A stretch of DNA of 64,000 nucleotides, from assembly GCF_001275385.1 (NCBI RefSeq), contig NZ_LGIW01000015.1, forward strand, positions 1,364,001 through 1,428,000. Reading direction: 5' to 3'. Each line of letters begins with the position of its first letter. The first letter of the stretch is position 1. The stretch is from Exiguobacterium sp. BMC-KP (GTDB taxonomy: Bacteria; Bacillota; Bacilli; Exiguobacteriales; Exiguobacteriaceae). Below are positions 9,381 to 18,426 of this stretch, piece by piece. A program made the translations under genes and the position numbers. Below the pieces are notes generated by a model. It saw only the letters and a program-made list of their open reading frames with translations. It was not told the DNA's origin and ran no database searches.

Positions 9381-9382
9381 CT

Positions 9383-9418
9383 AAAAGGTCTGCGGGGAAT
9401 TTCCCTGACAGACCTTTT
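9383..9418. terminator. Bidirectional terminator
   Basis: A 10-bp stem (9383-9392 with 9409-9418) capped by an inner GGGGAA/TTCCC pairing, with A and T runs on either side. It lies between ylaI and the convergent sugar dehydrogenase gene. Confidence 0.8.
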
Positions 9419-9422
9419 TCGT

Positions 9423-10517
9423 TCATCGATCGATTCGAATCAATCGATCATCCTCAGCTGACGGCTTCCCTCTACCGTCTGTATTGTTCGTAATATAATA
9501 AATCGACGTATCATCAATCCACACATCGCGAATCCGACCTTGATTTTTGACGATCGTTGTGACCTGTTTCGTCTTTAGATCAATCGCTTGTAATCGTTGA
9601 CCGACAAGCGTTGCAAAGTACAACGTATCATCTGCTTCTGCAATTCCACTAGGTGCAACGGACTGCTCTCCTACTTCGTACCATGGTGTCACGAGTCCAT
9701 CTGCTGTTTCTTTTCCTTCAATCGTCGGCCATCCATAATTCTTTTTCTCGATTCGATTGATTTCATCATGTCCACTTTGTCCGTGCTCGCTTGCGTACAG
9801 TTGATCATCGACGAAAACGAGCCCTTGTGGATTCCGGTGACCGATACTGTAGACATATCCTTTTTGATTCCCCTCGAACGGTTTTCCTTCCGGTGTGATG
9901 CGTAAAATTTTTCCTGCAAGTGAATCGATGTCTTGCGCCAGCTCAGGTTTTGCCGCGTCTCCTGCTGTCACGTAAAGCGCCCCTTCAGGTCCCCACTCAA
10001 GTCGACCTCCGTTGTGAATCGATGCTCCCGGAATGTCGTCGAGTAGAATACGTTCTTGCGTCCATTGATTACCTTCTTCTTTTATCGCGATGACGCGATT
10101 CGTCGCTTGTCCTTGTTTTGCGTACGTATGGTAGACGTATGCCGTCTTATTATCCTTAAAATCAGGATCAAGTACCATCCCGAGCAATCCACCTTCTCCT
10201 TCAGCAAGTACATCTTCCTTCAGTTGCAAGCGCATCCTCTCATAATCACCTTGTTTTCCTTTGACGATCGTTCCCTCTCGTTCTGTGATATAGAATGTCT
10301 CTCCTTCTCGAACGATGTTCCACGGTGCATTTAGCTCTTTAAATACGACGCCTTCTTGCGTTTGAGATGATTGCGTCGCTTTTTGATCGCCTGAATCCTG
10401 CTGATTGTTTCCTTGTGTCGTCTGATTCATTTCCTTTGTTGACGATTCTTCTGAAGTTTGTGTACAGCCCATCAGAACAATCGTTAACAAAAGGGGTATG
10501 ACATACCTTATTTTCAA
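9423..10517 (-). CDS. Lipoprotein of the glucose/sorbosone (PQQ-dependent sugar) dehydrogenase family
   Basis: Predicted extracytoplasmic sugar dehydrogenase of the soluble-GDH beta-propeller type. A signal peptide with lipobox L-M-G-C puts the lipidated Cys at residue 18. A Ser/Thr/Gln-rich linker runs to about residue 55. The propeller then shows family motifs: P-W-N-I near 66, G-E-G-G-L-L-G-M-V-L-D-P-D-F, H-N-G-G-R-L-E-W-G-P-E-G-A-L-Y-V-T-A-G-D and a G-H-R-N-P-Q-G-L strand. The start is a TTG behind GGGGGAG. These organisms are not known to make PQQ, so the cofactor is uncertain. It has no equivalent in the B. subtilis yla cluster, so it is probably an insertion. Confidence 0.85.
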   Translation of the reverse strand: MKIRYVIPLLLTIVLMGCTQTSEESSTKEMNQTTQGNNQQDSGDQKATQSSQTQEGVVFKELNAPWNIVREGETFYITEREGTIVKGKQGDYERMRLQLKEDVLAEGEGGLLGMVLDPDFKDNKTAYVYHTYAKQGQATNRVIAIKEEGNQWTQERILLDDIPGASIHNGGRLEWGPEGALYVTAGDAAKPELAQDIDSLAGKILRITPEGKPFEGNQKGYVYSIGHRNPQGLVFVDDQLYASEHGQSGHDEINRIEKKNYGWPTIEGKETADGLVTPWYEVGEQSVAPSGIAEADDTLYFATLVGQRLQAIDLKTKQVTTIVKNQGRIRDVWIDDTSIYYITNNTDGRGKPSAEDDRLIRIDR

Positions 10518-10586
10518 TATTTTCTCCCCCTTTTATTATTATTGTTCCCGCTTCCCTTTAAATCATGCATTCGAATTGTCTCAAAA

Positions 10587-10620
10587 AAAAGAACGAACCT
10601 CCGAAGAGATTCGTTCTTTT
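10587..10620 (-). terminator. Terminator of the typA-ylaH unit
   Basis: An 11-bp perfect stem (10587-10597 with 10610-10620) followed on the minus strand by a T run. It lies just past the ylaH stop codon. Confidence 0.8.
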
Positions 10621-10639
10621 GATTCATGACATGCTTCTG

Positions 10640-10993
10640 TTAAGAAGCTGTCCGTTCACGTTCACGCTTGACCATCCACATCCGGAAGCGATAAATGCCA
10701 AGGACGACGACCATCGCAAGGAGTACTTCAGGAATCGGCCATGTCCAGAAGACAAGCGTCAATGCTGCCGAGAAGACGGCGAGCAATAGATAGACGATCA
10801 GTGATTTCCACCATGCTAGTTCCTTAGCAAATCCTAACTTAAAGACGACAAGCGTCAAAATGACGACGGTGATCATCAAAGGATAAAATCCCGCTTCGAT
10901 GTTATTCGGATCACTTCCGATACCGAGAAGTTTCGCGATGAACGGAATATCGTATTTCGAGAAATCAGAAGCAACGGCAGCTTGTGCATTCAT
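10640..10993 (-). CDS. ylaH: YlaH-like membrane protein
   Basis: A 117-residue integral membrane protein with three hydrophobic helices (roughly residues 35-53, 62-82 and 84-103) and a basic C-terminal tail. The N-terminal segment (F-S-K-Y-D-I-P-F-I-A-K-L-L-G-I) precedes the first helix. Length, topology and position directly downstream of typA match the YlaH family of Bacillales. The gap to typA is 26 bases with no terminator, so the two genes should be co-transcribed. No biochemical function is known. Confidence 0.8.
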   Translation of the reverse strand: MNAQAAVASDFSKYDIPFIAKLLGIGSDPNNIEAGFYPLMITVVILTLVVFKLGFAKELAWWKSLIVYLLLAVFSAALTLVFWTWPIPEVLLAMVVVLGIYRFRMWMVKRERERTAS

Positions 10994-11019
10994 TGCCAGT
11001 CCCCCTATTCGTTCAAGAC

Positions 11020-12867
11020 TTAATCTTTACCTAGACGACGACGTTTTTCTTGCTTTTCACGTTCGTTCTTGTTCAAGACTTGTTTACGGAGACGAACCGA
11101 TTGTGGTGTGATTTCACAGTACTCATCTTCGTTCAAGAATGTCAACGACTCTTCAAGTGAGAAGACACGTGGACGTTTAAGAACGTTCGTTGAATCTTTT
11201 GCAGATGCACGCATGTTCGTTAATTGTTTTGCTTTAACGACATTGACAGCGAGATCGACATCACGGTTACATTCGCCGATGATCATACCTTCGTATACTT
11301 CAAGACCAGGCTCGATGAAGATTGTTCCGCGGTCTTCAAGAGCTGAAATCGCGTAAGCAGTTGCTTTACCTGTTTCGATCGAAACCATAACTCCACTACG
11401 ACGACCACCGATATCCGCTTGGATGAACGGACGGTATTCTTCGAATGTGTGATTCATGATTCCGTATCCGCGTGTAGCAGAAAGGAATTCGTTACGGTAA
11501 CCGATCAAACCACGTGAAGGAACGATGAATTCCATTTTCGTTTGACCGTTGTCCATAGTTTGCATGTTCGTCAATTCACCTTTACGGAGACCGATCGATT
11601 CCATGACAGAACCTGTGTACTCTTCCGGTGTATCGATGACGACGCGCTCGAATGGCTCGACTTTGACGCCTTCTTCTTCTTTGATGATTACTTGCGGTTT
11701 CGATACTTGAATTTCGTATCCTTCACGGCGCATGTTTTCGATCAAGATCCCCAGGTGAAGTTCCCCACGACCAGATACGATCCAGCGGTCCGGTGAATCC
11801 GTATTTTCGATACGGAGTGAAACGTCTGTTTCGAGTTCTTTTTCAAGACGCTCTTCGATTTTACGTGAAGTAACGAGATCCCCTTCACGACCAGCGAATG
11901 GCGAGTTGTTGACGATGAATGTCATTTGAAGCGTTGGCTCATCGATACGTAATAGTGGGAGTGGATCAACGTGTGAAGTCGGGCAAACCGTCTCACCGAC
12001 GTTGATGTCTTCCATACCAGCGATCGCGATCAAGTCTCCTGCTTTTGCAGTTTCGATTTCGACACGTTTAAGACCGAAGTAACCGAACAACTTCGTAACG
12101 CGGAAGTTTTTCGTTGAACCATCAAGTTTCGAAAGCGAAACGCTATCGCCAACTTTGATTTCCCCACGGAAGACACGACCGACACCGATCCGTCCGAGGT
12201 AGTTATCATAATCAAGCATCGTCACTTGGAACTGAAGCGGCTCCATTGTGTTATCGACAGGTGCTGGTGTGTGCTCAAGAATTAAATCAAGAACGTTTGT
12301 GATTGTATCTTCTTGTTTCTCTAATTCAGGTTCAAATGAACTTGAGCCGTTGACTGCCGATGCATAAACGACTGGGAATTCGAGTTGATCTTCGTCAGCT
12401 CCGAGGTCGATCAAGAGATCAACGACTTCGTCGACGACTTCAAGAGGACGGACCATCGGTTTGTCAATTTTGTTGACGACGACGATTGGTTGAAGTCCTT
12501 GCTCGAGCGCTTTTTTCAAAACGAAACGTGTTTGTGGCATACAGCCTTCACGTGCATCGACAACGAGGATAACGCCATCAACCATACGCATGATTCGCTC
12601 AACTTCTCCACCGAAATCGGCGTGTCCTGGCGTATCAACGATGTTGATGCGTGTGTTCTTGTAGTCAATTGCAGTGTTTTTCGCAAGAATCGTGATTCCA
12701 CGTTCCCGCTCGATGTCATTTGAGTCCATTGCGCGTTCTTCGACTTGTTCGTTCGTACGGAACGTACCAGACTGTTTCAAAAGTTCATCGACTAAAGTTG
12801 TTTTACCATGGTCAACGTGGGCGATAATCGCAACGTTGCGTAAATCATTTCGTACTAATGTTGTCAT
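11020..12867 (-). CDS. typA: Translational GTPase TypA/BipA
   Basis: Ribosome-associated GTPase of the EF-G group that assists large-subunit assembly and growth under stress or cold. The G1 loop is A-H-V-D-H-G-K-T-T near residue 15 and G3 is [13 protein letters not shown]4 (N-K-I-D) follows, then the EF-G-like domains and the BipA C-terminal domain ([12 protein letters not shown]-x-D-L near residue 500). I choose the ATG at 12867 (615 residues), which has AAAGAGG eight bases upstream. The longer in-frame start at 12891 would place that ribosome site inside the coding region. ylaH follows in the same unit. Confidence 0.95.
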   Translation of the reverse strand: MTTLVRNDLRNVAIIAHVDHGKTTLVDELLKQSGTFRTNEQVEERAMDSNDIERERGITILAKNTAIDYKNTRINIVDTPGHADFGGEVERIMRMVDGVILVVDAREGCMPQTRFVLKKALEQGLQPIVVVNKIDKPMVRPLEVVDEVVDLLIDLGADEDQLEFPVVYASAVNGSSSFEPELEKQEDTITNVLDLILEHTPAPVDNTMEPLQFQVTMLDYDNYLGRIGVGRVFRGEIKVGDSVSLSKLDGSTKNFRVTKLFGYFGLKRVEIETAKAGDLIAIAGMEDINVGETVCPTSHVDPLPLLRIDEPTLQMTFIVNNSPFAGREGDLVTSRKIEERLEKELETDVSLRIENTDSPDRWIVSGRGELHLGILIENMRREGYEIQVSKPQVIIKEEEGVKVEPFERVVIDTPEEYTGSVMESIGLRKGELTNMQTMDNGQTKMEFIVPSRGLIGYRNEFLSATRGYGIMNHTFEEYRPFIQADIGGRRSGVMVSIETGKATAYAISALEDRGTIFIEPGLEVYEGMIIGECNRDVDLAVNVVKAKQLTNMRASAKDSTNVLKRPRVFSLEESLTFLNEDEYCEITPQSVRLRKQVLNKNEREKQEKRRRLGKD

Positions 12868-13052
12868 AGGTGTGTACCTCTTTCTATTCATTTAAATAAA
12901 TCTTATCATACTTTCGGTCAACTTTAAGAGTATAGCACAGGTAGAGTCCTAATTGGCAATGACTAAGATTCGACATCACTCCGAAAGCCTTTTCATTACG
13001 CTTCATTCACGCTACACTGTTAACGTACTCACGGGTAGAGGGGGAAAAGAAC

Positions 13053-13223
13053 ATGCGTCTGCTATTTTTATTACTCGCCATGCTTGCCGTAGGATCCATG
13101 GCAGCCATCGGCATCTTCATCGCAGAACAAAACGTACCGATGACGATCGCCTCTGTCATCTTGATGATTGTTGCGATGGGTGCCGGATTCGTTTTAAAGG
13201 CACGTTTACGAAAACAAGCATGA
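13053..13223 (+). CDS. ylaF: YlaF-like small membrane protein (DUF5325)
   Basis: A 56-codon gene with a strong GAGGGGG ribosome site. The product has two hydrophobic helices (about residues 3-24 and 29-48) joined by a short polar turn (E-Q-N-V-P), and a basic end (K-A-R-L-R-K-Q-A). Size, topology and position divergent from typA match YlaF/DUF5325. A dedicated 16-bp terminator follows directly after the stop, which supports expression. The function is unknown; a small membrane modulator is only a guess. Confidence 0.75.
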   Translation: MRLLFLLLAMLAVGSMAAIGIFIAEQNVPMTIASVILMIVAMGAGFVLKARLRKQA

Positions 13224-13225
13224 GC

Positions 13226-13264
13226 AAAAAGGTTTCTTTCGTTCAAGACGAAAGAAACCTTTTT
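13226..13264. terminator. Bidirectional terminator
   Basis: A 16-bp perfect stem (13226-13241 with 13249-13264) with a seven-base loop and A5/T6 flanks. It is shared by ylaF and the convergent inositol monophosphatase gene. Confidence 0.9.
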
Positions 13265-14050
13265 TCAATCCTCTTGTGTTTGAACGAACGTCAATACATC
13301 CTCTACGAATGTATGGCTCCCTGCTAATACACTCGTTTGTTCGAGAAATGACATCGATTCACCTGTGATCGTACCGACACGCCCACCAACCTCTTCAATC
13401 AACAATTGACCGGCTGCGTAATCCCAAGGCATGTTACGCATCGTAATATACCCATCTACTCTACCGGCAGCAGTCCATGCGAGTTCAAGTGAAGCTGCAC
13501 CGATTGCTCTCACCCCTACTGCGTGTCGTACGAGCGGTGCGAGACGATCTGTGTTGATTCGACGGTTCGGTGTGACCCATGTCGCATTCATACAAATGAT
13601 TGCTTCTTTCACACTTCGCTCTGTCAGTTGTGGTAATCGAATTCCGTTTTGATAAGCCCCTTGCCCTTTGATGACATGGAACATCTCGTCTGCCATGACA
13701 TCGTAAACGAATCCGTACCGCAATTCTCCTTCTATCATAATGGCAATCGAGATGGCGAACATTCGTTTTTGACGGATGAAATTCATCGTTCCATCAATCG
13801 GATCAACGAACCAGATCGTTCCTTCAAGTGTATCCGGTCGAACGACCCGACCTTCTTCTCCATAAATGTGATGATCTGGATATCGATCAAGAATACCTCG
13901 AATCAACAAATCTTCGACCGCTTGATCAATTTCCGTTACTAAATCACTTTTCCCCGTTTTTTGTTCAATGTGATACGACACATCAATCTTTTCGCGAATG
14001 TACTTCCCTGCGCGCTTAATCAAATCTATCGCATCCAACTCGATTTGCAT
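13265..14050 (-). CDS. Inositol monophosphatase family protein (YktC-like)
   Basis: Mg2+-dependent phosphatase of the IMPase/FBPase superfamily. It shows the metal site G-E-E-G near residue 66 and the W-F-V-D-P-I-D-G-T-M-N-F motif near 80. The C-terminal signature is W-D-Y-A-A-G-Q-L-L-I-E-E-V-G-G, containing the third metal Asp. At 261 residues it is normal length. The substrate could be inositol phosphates, 3'-phosphoadenosine-phosphate or NADP, since family members overlap. Its position between ylaF and the small ykt-type genes matches B. subtilis yktC. It has its own terminator and lies downstream of another. Confidence 0.9.
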   Translation of the reverse strand: MQIELDAIDLIKRAGKYIREKIDVSYHIEQKTGKSDLVTEIDQAVEDLLIRGILDRYPDHHIYGEEGRVVRPDTLEGTIWFVDPIDGTMNFIRQKRMFAISIAIMIEGELRYGFVYDVMADEMFHVIKGQGAYQNGIRLPQLTERSVKEAIICMNATWVTPNRRINTDRLAPLVRHAVGVRAIGAASLELAWTAAGRVDGYITMRNMPWDYAAGQLLIEEVGGRVGTITGESMSFLEQTSVLAGSHTFVEDVLTFVQTQED

Positions 14051-14106
14051 CGTACTTCACTCCTTCATCATCGTTTCCAGCTTCTTCTATAGTAACAAAA
14101 AAAGAA

Positions 14107-14129
14107 AACCAGCGAACGATTCGCTGGTT
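14107..14129 (-). terminator. Terminator after the 62-codon gene
   Basis: A 10-bp perfect stem with a three-base loop (14107-14116 with 14120-14129), followed on the minus strand by a T-rich run. It separates the small gene at 14175-14363 from the monophosphatase gene. Confidence 0.8.
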
Positions 14130-14174
14130 GAAGTATTGATATTTTGTTATAAGGTAGAGACAAGGACGTTGAAA

Positions 14175-14363
14175 TCAAGCTTCAAGACGTACCATCTCTT
14201 GGCGATATTTTTCGAGGCGCTCTTTACTTGCACCAACAGCTTCTGCGTCACTTGCCACCATGGCATCATGCAATGTAGCAAGCTCATAATCGATTTCAAG
14301 ACGCAACACAGGAATGCGTTTTTCTGCATCTTTTCTTTTGTATGCTTCTATCACTTGTTTCAC
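14175..14363 (-). CDS. Small conserved helical protein, possibly YkzI-like
   Basis: A 62-residue, highly charged, probably all-helical protein (A-Y-K-R-K-D-A-E-K-R-I-P-V-L-R-L-E-I-D-Y-E-L-A-T-L, then E-R-L-E-K-Y-R-Q-E-M-V). I prefer the GTG at 14363 because AAGGAG lies 10 bases upstream. The in-frame GTG nine bases earlier would sit almost on top of that site. Its place between the monophosphatase and UPF0223 genes matches a small ykz gene of B. subtilis, though I recognise it by context more than by sequence. No function is known. A coiled-coil dimer is plausible from the heptad-like spacing. Confidence 0.7.
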   Translation of the reverse strand: MKQVIEAYKRKDAEKRIPVLRLEIDYELATLHDAMVASDAEAVGASKERLEKYRQEMVRLEA

Positions 14364-14431
14364 AGTAACCACACTCCTTCGCGGGATAAACAGAGGTTTA
14401 ATTTGTCAGACAATTGCGACTTATTAGTGGA

Positions 14432-14476
14432 TTGAATCTATAATAGTACGATTCAAGTTAGATGTAAAGCATCTAA
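14432..14476. promoter_or_regulatory. Two nested inverted repeats upstream of the small helical gene
   Basis: TTGAATC at 14432-14438 and GATTCAA at 14450-14456 form a 7-bp dyad with an 11-base spacer. A second dyad, TTAGATG/CATCTAA, follows at about 14458-14476. The first overlaps a possible minus-strand promoter (TTGAAT with a TATTATAG core). They could be operators or RNA hairpins. Confidence 0.35.
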
Positions 14477-14598
14477 TTTTAAAAAATACAGTTTCACATA
14501 TTTGTAAGGACAACGTCTTGTATGTAGTATATAGCCGCTTCCTTTCCACTTTAAACAAATGTTGATCATTTCCCGCACATTTCCAGTCGAATCAAAGA

Positions 14599-14628
14599 AG
14601 GACTCCTACACGATCGCGTAGGAGTCCT
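14599..14628 (-). terminator. Hairpin after the UPF0223 gene
   Basis: An 11-bp perfect stem (14599-14609 with 14618-14628) just past the UPF0223 stop. The downstream T tract on the minus strand is short and interrupted, so termination may be weak. Confidence 0.55.
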
Positions 14629-14643
14629 ATCTACTTCATTCAG

Positions 14644-14919
14644 TTATTTTTTCATCCGAACGAGCGGCTCTTCTTGACGTTTTGCCTGTTGCATTGTCCG
14701 ATAACTCGAGCATCCCGTCTCTTCCATATAAAACTGATCCCACTGTTTCTCCTCGGACTTCGAGGTAACGATTTGTTTAAATTCACGATAGGCTTCGAGT
14801 AATCGTTGGCGTTCAACACCTGTCTCATAGGCTTGCTCGACTAAATTAAAGAAGTCGATGACTTTTACGATTTCTTCAGTTGACCAATCGGAATTAAGCG
14901 GATAATTCAATGCCATCAT
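14644..14919 (-). CDS. UPF0223 family protein (YktA-like)
   Basis: A small conserved protein of unknown function. The family pattern is clear: Y-P-L-x-x-D-W-S-T-E-E-I-V-K-V-I-D-F-F near the start, E-x-A-Y-E-T-G-V in the middle, then F-K-x-I-V-x-S-K-S-E-E-K and a final S-S-Y-R-T-M. The ATG at 14919 (92 residues) has AAAGGA seven bases upstream. The longer frame to 14979 adds 20 residues without family resemblance and is rejected. It is divergent from speA, as in related genomes. It has its own downstream hairpin. Confidence 0.85.
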   Translation of the reverse strand: MMALNYPLNSDWSTEEIVKVIDFFNLVEQAYETGVERQRLLEAYREFKQIVTSKSEEKQWDQFYMEETGCSSYRTMQQAKRQEEPLVRMKK

Positions 14920-14973
14920 TCCCACTTCCTTTCTGCACTTTTCTATTTTACACGGAAAAGAAGCATAAAACAG

Positions 14974-15001
14974 TTGCAACCATCCGAAAACTTGTTATAG
15001 T
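14974..15001 (+). promoter_or_regulatory. Sigma-A promoter of speA
   Basis: TTGCAA (14974-14979), 16 bases, then TATAGT (14996-15001). The speA GTG follows about 48 bases downstream behind an AAGGGGGG ribosome site. Confidence 0.6.
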
Positions 15002-15048
15002 TAGCTTGTTTGATTGTATTTTTATTCGGTTTTAAGGGGGGAAATCTG

Positions 15049-16536
15049 GTGCAAACAAAAAGCTTAACACAGCTCGATACACCTTTATTCGATGCGCTAC
15101 TTGCGCATGCGAAACGTCAACCAATTCAATTTCATATTCCCGGTCATAAAAATGGTCAAGGAATGGATCCAGCCTTTCGATCGTTCATCGGTCAGAATGC
15201 GCTCGATATCGATTTAATCAATATCGCTCCCCTTGATGATCTCCATCATCCAAAGGCAATCATCAAGGAAGCTCATCAATTGGCAGCACAAGCCTTCCAG
15301 GCCGACGAAACATTCTTTTCCGTACAAGGAACATCAACAGCAATCATGGCGATGATCATGAGTGTCGTCGGACCTGACGATAAAATTCTCGTTCCTCGGA
15401 ACGTTCATAAATCGGTGATGTCAGCTATCGTTCTTTCTGGTGCGCATCCGATTTTCATTCACCCTGAGTTTGATGAGACGTTTGGTATCGCTCACGGCAT
15501 CACACCAAGCGCAGTAGAACGTGCTCTTGCTCTTCACCCGGACACGAAAGCCGTCCTCGTCATTAACCCGACTTACTTCGGCGTTGCTGGTGACTTAGAG
15601 AGCATCGTCAAGCTATCCCATAGCAAAGGTATTCCGGTACTCGTCGACGAAGCACACGGCGTTCATATCGCGTTCCACGAAGATATGCCGCTCTCTGCGA
15701 TGCAAGCTGGCGCCGATCTTGCCGCAACAAGTGTTCATAAACTCGGTGGATCACTGACAGGAAGTTCTGTTTTAAATGTCCGTCGTGGTCTTGTCTCTCC
15801 GGATAAAGTCCAAGCGGTGTTATCGATGTTGACGACGACATCAACTTCTTACCTATTGCTCGCATCTCTTGACTGCGCACGGCGTCATCTCGCGATTAAC
15901 GGTGAGGCGATGAATCGTCGAGCGCTTGAACTCGCTACACGGATGCGTTTCGGATTAGCGAAGCTTCCTTATCTCGCTGTCTTCGGCGAATCCGATCTTC
16001 ACTCGAGTGCGACATTTGCCTTTGATCCAACGAAAGTCCTCGTTTCCGTTAAAGGACTCGGCATTTCTGGTCATCTCGTTGAGGAATTCTTACGCGATGA
16101 GCACCGCATTGAAGTCGAGCTCTCTGATTTGAATAACATCCTTGTTATCATTACGTCTGGTGATTCGGAAGAGACAATTGATGCGTTCCTGCACGCTATG
16201 TCGTTACTCGTTGCACGTTATCAAAATAATGGTGCTAAGACAGTCGATCACTCGATCGTTCTTCCAGACATCCCGGCACTTGCCCTTAGCCCGCGTGATG
16301 CATTCTATGAAGAAACAGAAACGATTCCTTTAGTGGATGCAGTCGGACGGATTTCAGCTGAATTCATGATGGTGTATCCACCTGGTATTCCAATCTTCAT
16401 CCCGGGTGAGATGATTACGACAGATAACCTGGCTTATATTAAAGAAAATATTGAAGCGGGTCTTCCGGTTCAAGGCCTTGAGGATCATTCACTCAAGACA
16501 ATTAAAGTCATTCAACAATCGAATGCGATTCGTTAA
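15049..16536 (+). CDS. speA: Orn/Lys/Arg decarboxylase family, probable arginine decarboxylase
   Basis: PLP enzyme that decarboxylates a basic amino acid, probably arginine to agmatine, at the start of polyamine synthesis. The fold type I domain carries H-I-P-G-H-K-N-G-Q-G near the N-terminus, V-Q-G-T-S-T-A-I-M-A for phosphate binding, V-D-E-A-H-G-V-H and the PLP lysine in S-V-H-K-L-G-G-S. The C-terminal domain has the family ending Y-P-P-G-I-P-I-F-I-P-G-E. The GTG at 15049 (495 residues) is favoured by the AAGGGGGG site; an upstream TTG has none. The gene order speA next to pdh follows B. subtilis. Arginine as the substrate is inferred from family and context. Confidence 0.88.
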   Translation: MQTKSLTQLDTPLFDALLAHAKRQPIQFHIPGHKNGQGMDPAFRSFIGQNALDIDLINIAPLDDLHHPKAIIKEAHQLAAQAFQADETFFSVQGTSTAIMAMIMSVVGPDDKILVPRNVHKSVMSAIVLSGAHPIFIHPEFDETFGIAHGITPSAVERALALHPDTKAVLVINPTYFGVAGDLESIVKLSHSKGIPVLVDEAHGVHIAFHEDMPLSAMQAGADLAATSVHKLGGSLTGSSVLNVRRGLVSPDKVQAVLSMLTTTSTSYLLLASLDCARRHLAINGEAMNRRALELATRMRFGLAKLPYLAVFGESDLHSSATFAFDPTKVLVSVKGLGISGHLVEEFLRDEHRIEVELSDLNNILVIITSGDSEETIDAFLHAMSLLVARYQNNGAKTVDHSIVLPDIPALALSPRDAFYEETETIPLVDAVGRISAEFMMVYPPGIPIFIPGEMITTDNLAYIKENIEAGLPVQGLEDHSLKTIKVIQQSNAIR

Positions 16537-16542
16537 GTACGC

Positions 16543-16580
16543 AAAAACAGCAATCCTTAAACCTGAGGATTGCTGTTTTT
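16543..16580. terminator. Bidirectional terminator
   Basis: A 15-bp perfect stem (16543-16557 with 16566-16580) with an eight-base loop and a T7 end. It is shared by speA and the convergent DUF3055-like gene. Confidence 0.9.
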
Positions 16581-16594
16581 TTGATTGAGTCCTT

Positions 16595-16900
16595 TTATTC
16601 GGCATACTCATCATTTGGTGAACAAGGAATGAATGCCGCTAGTGCTTCACCAATCGCTTCAACATCTTCTCGTTCAATCGCAAACGTACGTACTAAGACT
16701 TCTCCATTTAACACATCCTGTTGATCGAGTAACGCTGACTGACCACCGGTTAAACTGACGACAAGCACTTTCCCAAAAAATTGTCCTGTACAGACGACAG
16801 CAAAATCATAGCGGGCTAGTGCTGTCGTCCAGCCGACAAAGCGTACCTTATCCATCTCCGATACGTAATAGAGCTCTTCTAAGGCAGTCACGGATTCCAT
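16595..16900 (-). CDS. DUF3055-like small protein
   Basis: A 101-residue soluble protein with the pattern V-R-F-V-G-W-T-T-x-x-A-R-Y-D-F-A-V-V-x-T-x-x-F-F-G-K-V-L-V-V near residues 19-48. It then has S-A-L-L-D-Q-Q-D-V and an acidic tail. This fits what I remember of DUF3055, a short alpha/beta protein often found between the pdh operon and speA in Bacillaceae. No catalytic residues stand out. It is close to the pdhD end but a strong terminator separates them, so it should have its own promoter. The family call is moderate. Confidence 0.65.
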   Translation of the reverse strand: MESVTALEELYYVSEMDKVRFVGWTTALARYDFAVVCTGQFFGKVLVVSLTGGQSALLDQQDVLNGEVLVRTFAIEREDVEAIGEALAAFIPCSPNDEYAE

Positions 16901-16963
16901 GTGCGTCCACCCTCTCCGATTTTTACTCTTCCTTTTCCTTTTTTAAATCAAGACCAAACAAAA

Positions 16964-17005
16964 AAACACCTTATTCACGGTCGGCTCCCCGTGAATAAGG
17001 TGTTT
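16964..17005 (-). terminator. Terminator of the pdh operon
   Basis: A 17-bp perfect stem (16964-16980 with 16989-17005) followed on the minus strand by TGTTTTTTTG. It lies just after the pdhD stop. Confidence 0.9.
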
Positions 17006-17010
17006 CGGAA

Positions 17011-18423
17011 TTATTTAATGATGTGGATTGGGCTACCGATTGCAACTTCAGCAGTTTCCATTGCGATTTCACCGAGTGATGGGTGCGCGTGGATTGTGAG
17101 TGCGATATCTTCAGCAGTCATACCAGACTCGATTGCGAGTCCCATTTCAGCGATCATATCAGATGCGCCTGTACCAGCGATTTGCGCGCCGATCAAGAGA
17201 CCATCTGATTTACGAGTGATCATTTTCAAGAAGCCGTCTGGCTCATTGAGTGCAAGTGCACGACCATTCGCAGCGTAAGGGAATTTAGACGCGACATAGT
17301 CGAGTCCTTCTTCTTTCGCTTGTGCTTCCGTGTAACCGACTGTAGCGAGTTCTGGGTCTGTGAAGACGACCGCTGGAATCGCACTGTAGTCGAGGTATGC
17401 AGGATGTCCTGCAGCTGCTTCAGCAGCAATTTTAGCTTCGAATGAAGCTTTGTGTGCAAGTGGTGGTCCTGGAACGATATCACCGATTGCGTAGATGTTT
17501 TCGTTCGAAGTACGACACTGATCATCGATTTCAACAAGACCGCGGTCGCTGACTTTGACTTCTGCCATTTCAAGACCAAGATCGTTTGTGTTCGGGCGAC
17601 GACCAACAGTGACGAGGACGTAGTCCGCTTCAACTGTTTGTGCTTCACCGTTAACTTCGAATGTTACTTTTACGCCGTCTTCCGACTCTTCCACACTTTG
17701 AGCAAGTGCTTCGTTGTGGATTGTGATGTTACCTTTTTGTTTGAGCTTTTTCTTAACGACTTGCGTCATAGCAGGCTCAAATCCAGAAAGGATATCTTTT
17801 GTTCCTTCAAGAATGACGACTTCTGTATCGAAGTTCGCATACGCTGTACCAAGCTCCATCCCGATGTATCCGCCACCGATGACGATGAGTTTTTTCGGGA
17901 TTTCAGGAAGGTTCAATGCGCCTGTTGAAGAAAGAACACGTTTTGACCATTTGAAAGCTGGAAGTTCAATTGGAGTCGAACCTGTCGCGATGATACATTT
18001 CTTGAATTTATAAGGAGTCGAAGAATCTTCGTTGATGATACGAACTGTGTCTTCTGATTGGAAGTATGCTTCTCCAACGACAGTCTCGACTTTGTTCCCT
18101 TTAAGAAGACCACTAACGCCGCCAGTCAATTTGTTGACGACTGATTGTTTCCAAGTTTGAACTTTCGAGAAATCGACAGTTGCATTCTCAGAAGTGATCC
18201 CCATGTCGCTTGAACCTTTAGCATGCTGGAAGTTATGTCCTGCAGTGATCAAGGCTTTTGACGGGATACATCCAACGTTTAAGCAGACACCGCCGACGTT
18301 TTCACGTTCAACGATTGTTACTTTCATACCGAGTTGCGCGCCGCGGATTGCAGCAACGTAACCACCAGGGCCAGCCCCGATTACGAGTAAATCTGTTTCT
18401 TGTGCGAATTCACCTACTACCAT
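17011..18423 (-). CDS. pdhD: Dihydrolipoamide dehydrogenase (E3)
   Basis: Flavoprotein that reoxidises dihydrolipoyl groups of the pyruvate dehydrogenase complex with NAD+. The N-terminal FAD loop is [12 protein letters not shown] near residues 14-25. The redox disulfide lies in [12 protein letters not shown] (Cys47 and Cys52). The NAD loop [10 protein letters not shown] and the C-terminal H-A-H-P-S-L-G-E with the catalytic His are intact. At 470 residues it is full length. It starts three bases after the pdhC stop, so it is tightly coupled to pdhC, and it is the last gene of the operon. It may also serve other 2-oxoacid dehydrogenases. Confidence 0.97.
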   Translation of the reverse strand: MVVGEFAQETDLLVIGAGPGGYVAAIRGAQLGMKVTIVERENVGGVCLNVGCIPSKALITAGHNFQHAKGSSDMGITSENATVDFSKVQTWKQSVVNKLTGGVSGLLKGNKVETVVGEAYFQSEDTVRIINEDSSTPYKFKKCIIATGSTPIELPAFKWSKRVLSSTGALNLPEIPKKLIVIGGGYIGMELGTAYANFDTEVVILEGTKDILSGFEPAMTQVVKKKLKQKGNITIHNEALAQSVEESEDGVKVTFEVNGEAQTVEADYVLVTVGRRPNTNDLGLEMAEVKVSDRGLVEIDDQCRTSNENIYAIGDIVPGPPLAHKASFEAKIAAEAAAGHPAYLDYSAIPAVVFTDPELATVGYTEAQAKEEGLDYVASKFPYAANGRALALNEPDGFLKMITRKSDGLLIGAQIAGTGASDMIAEMGLAIESGMTAEDIALTIHAHPSLGEIAMETAEVAIGSPIHIIK

Positions 18424-18426
18424 TGC

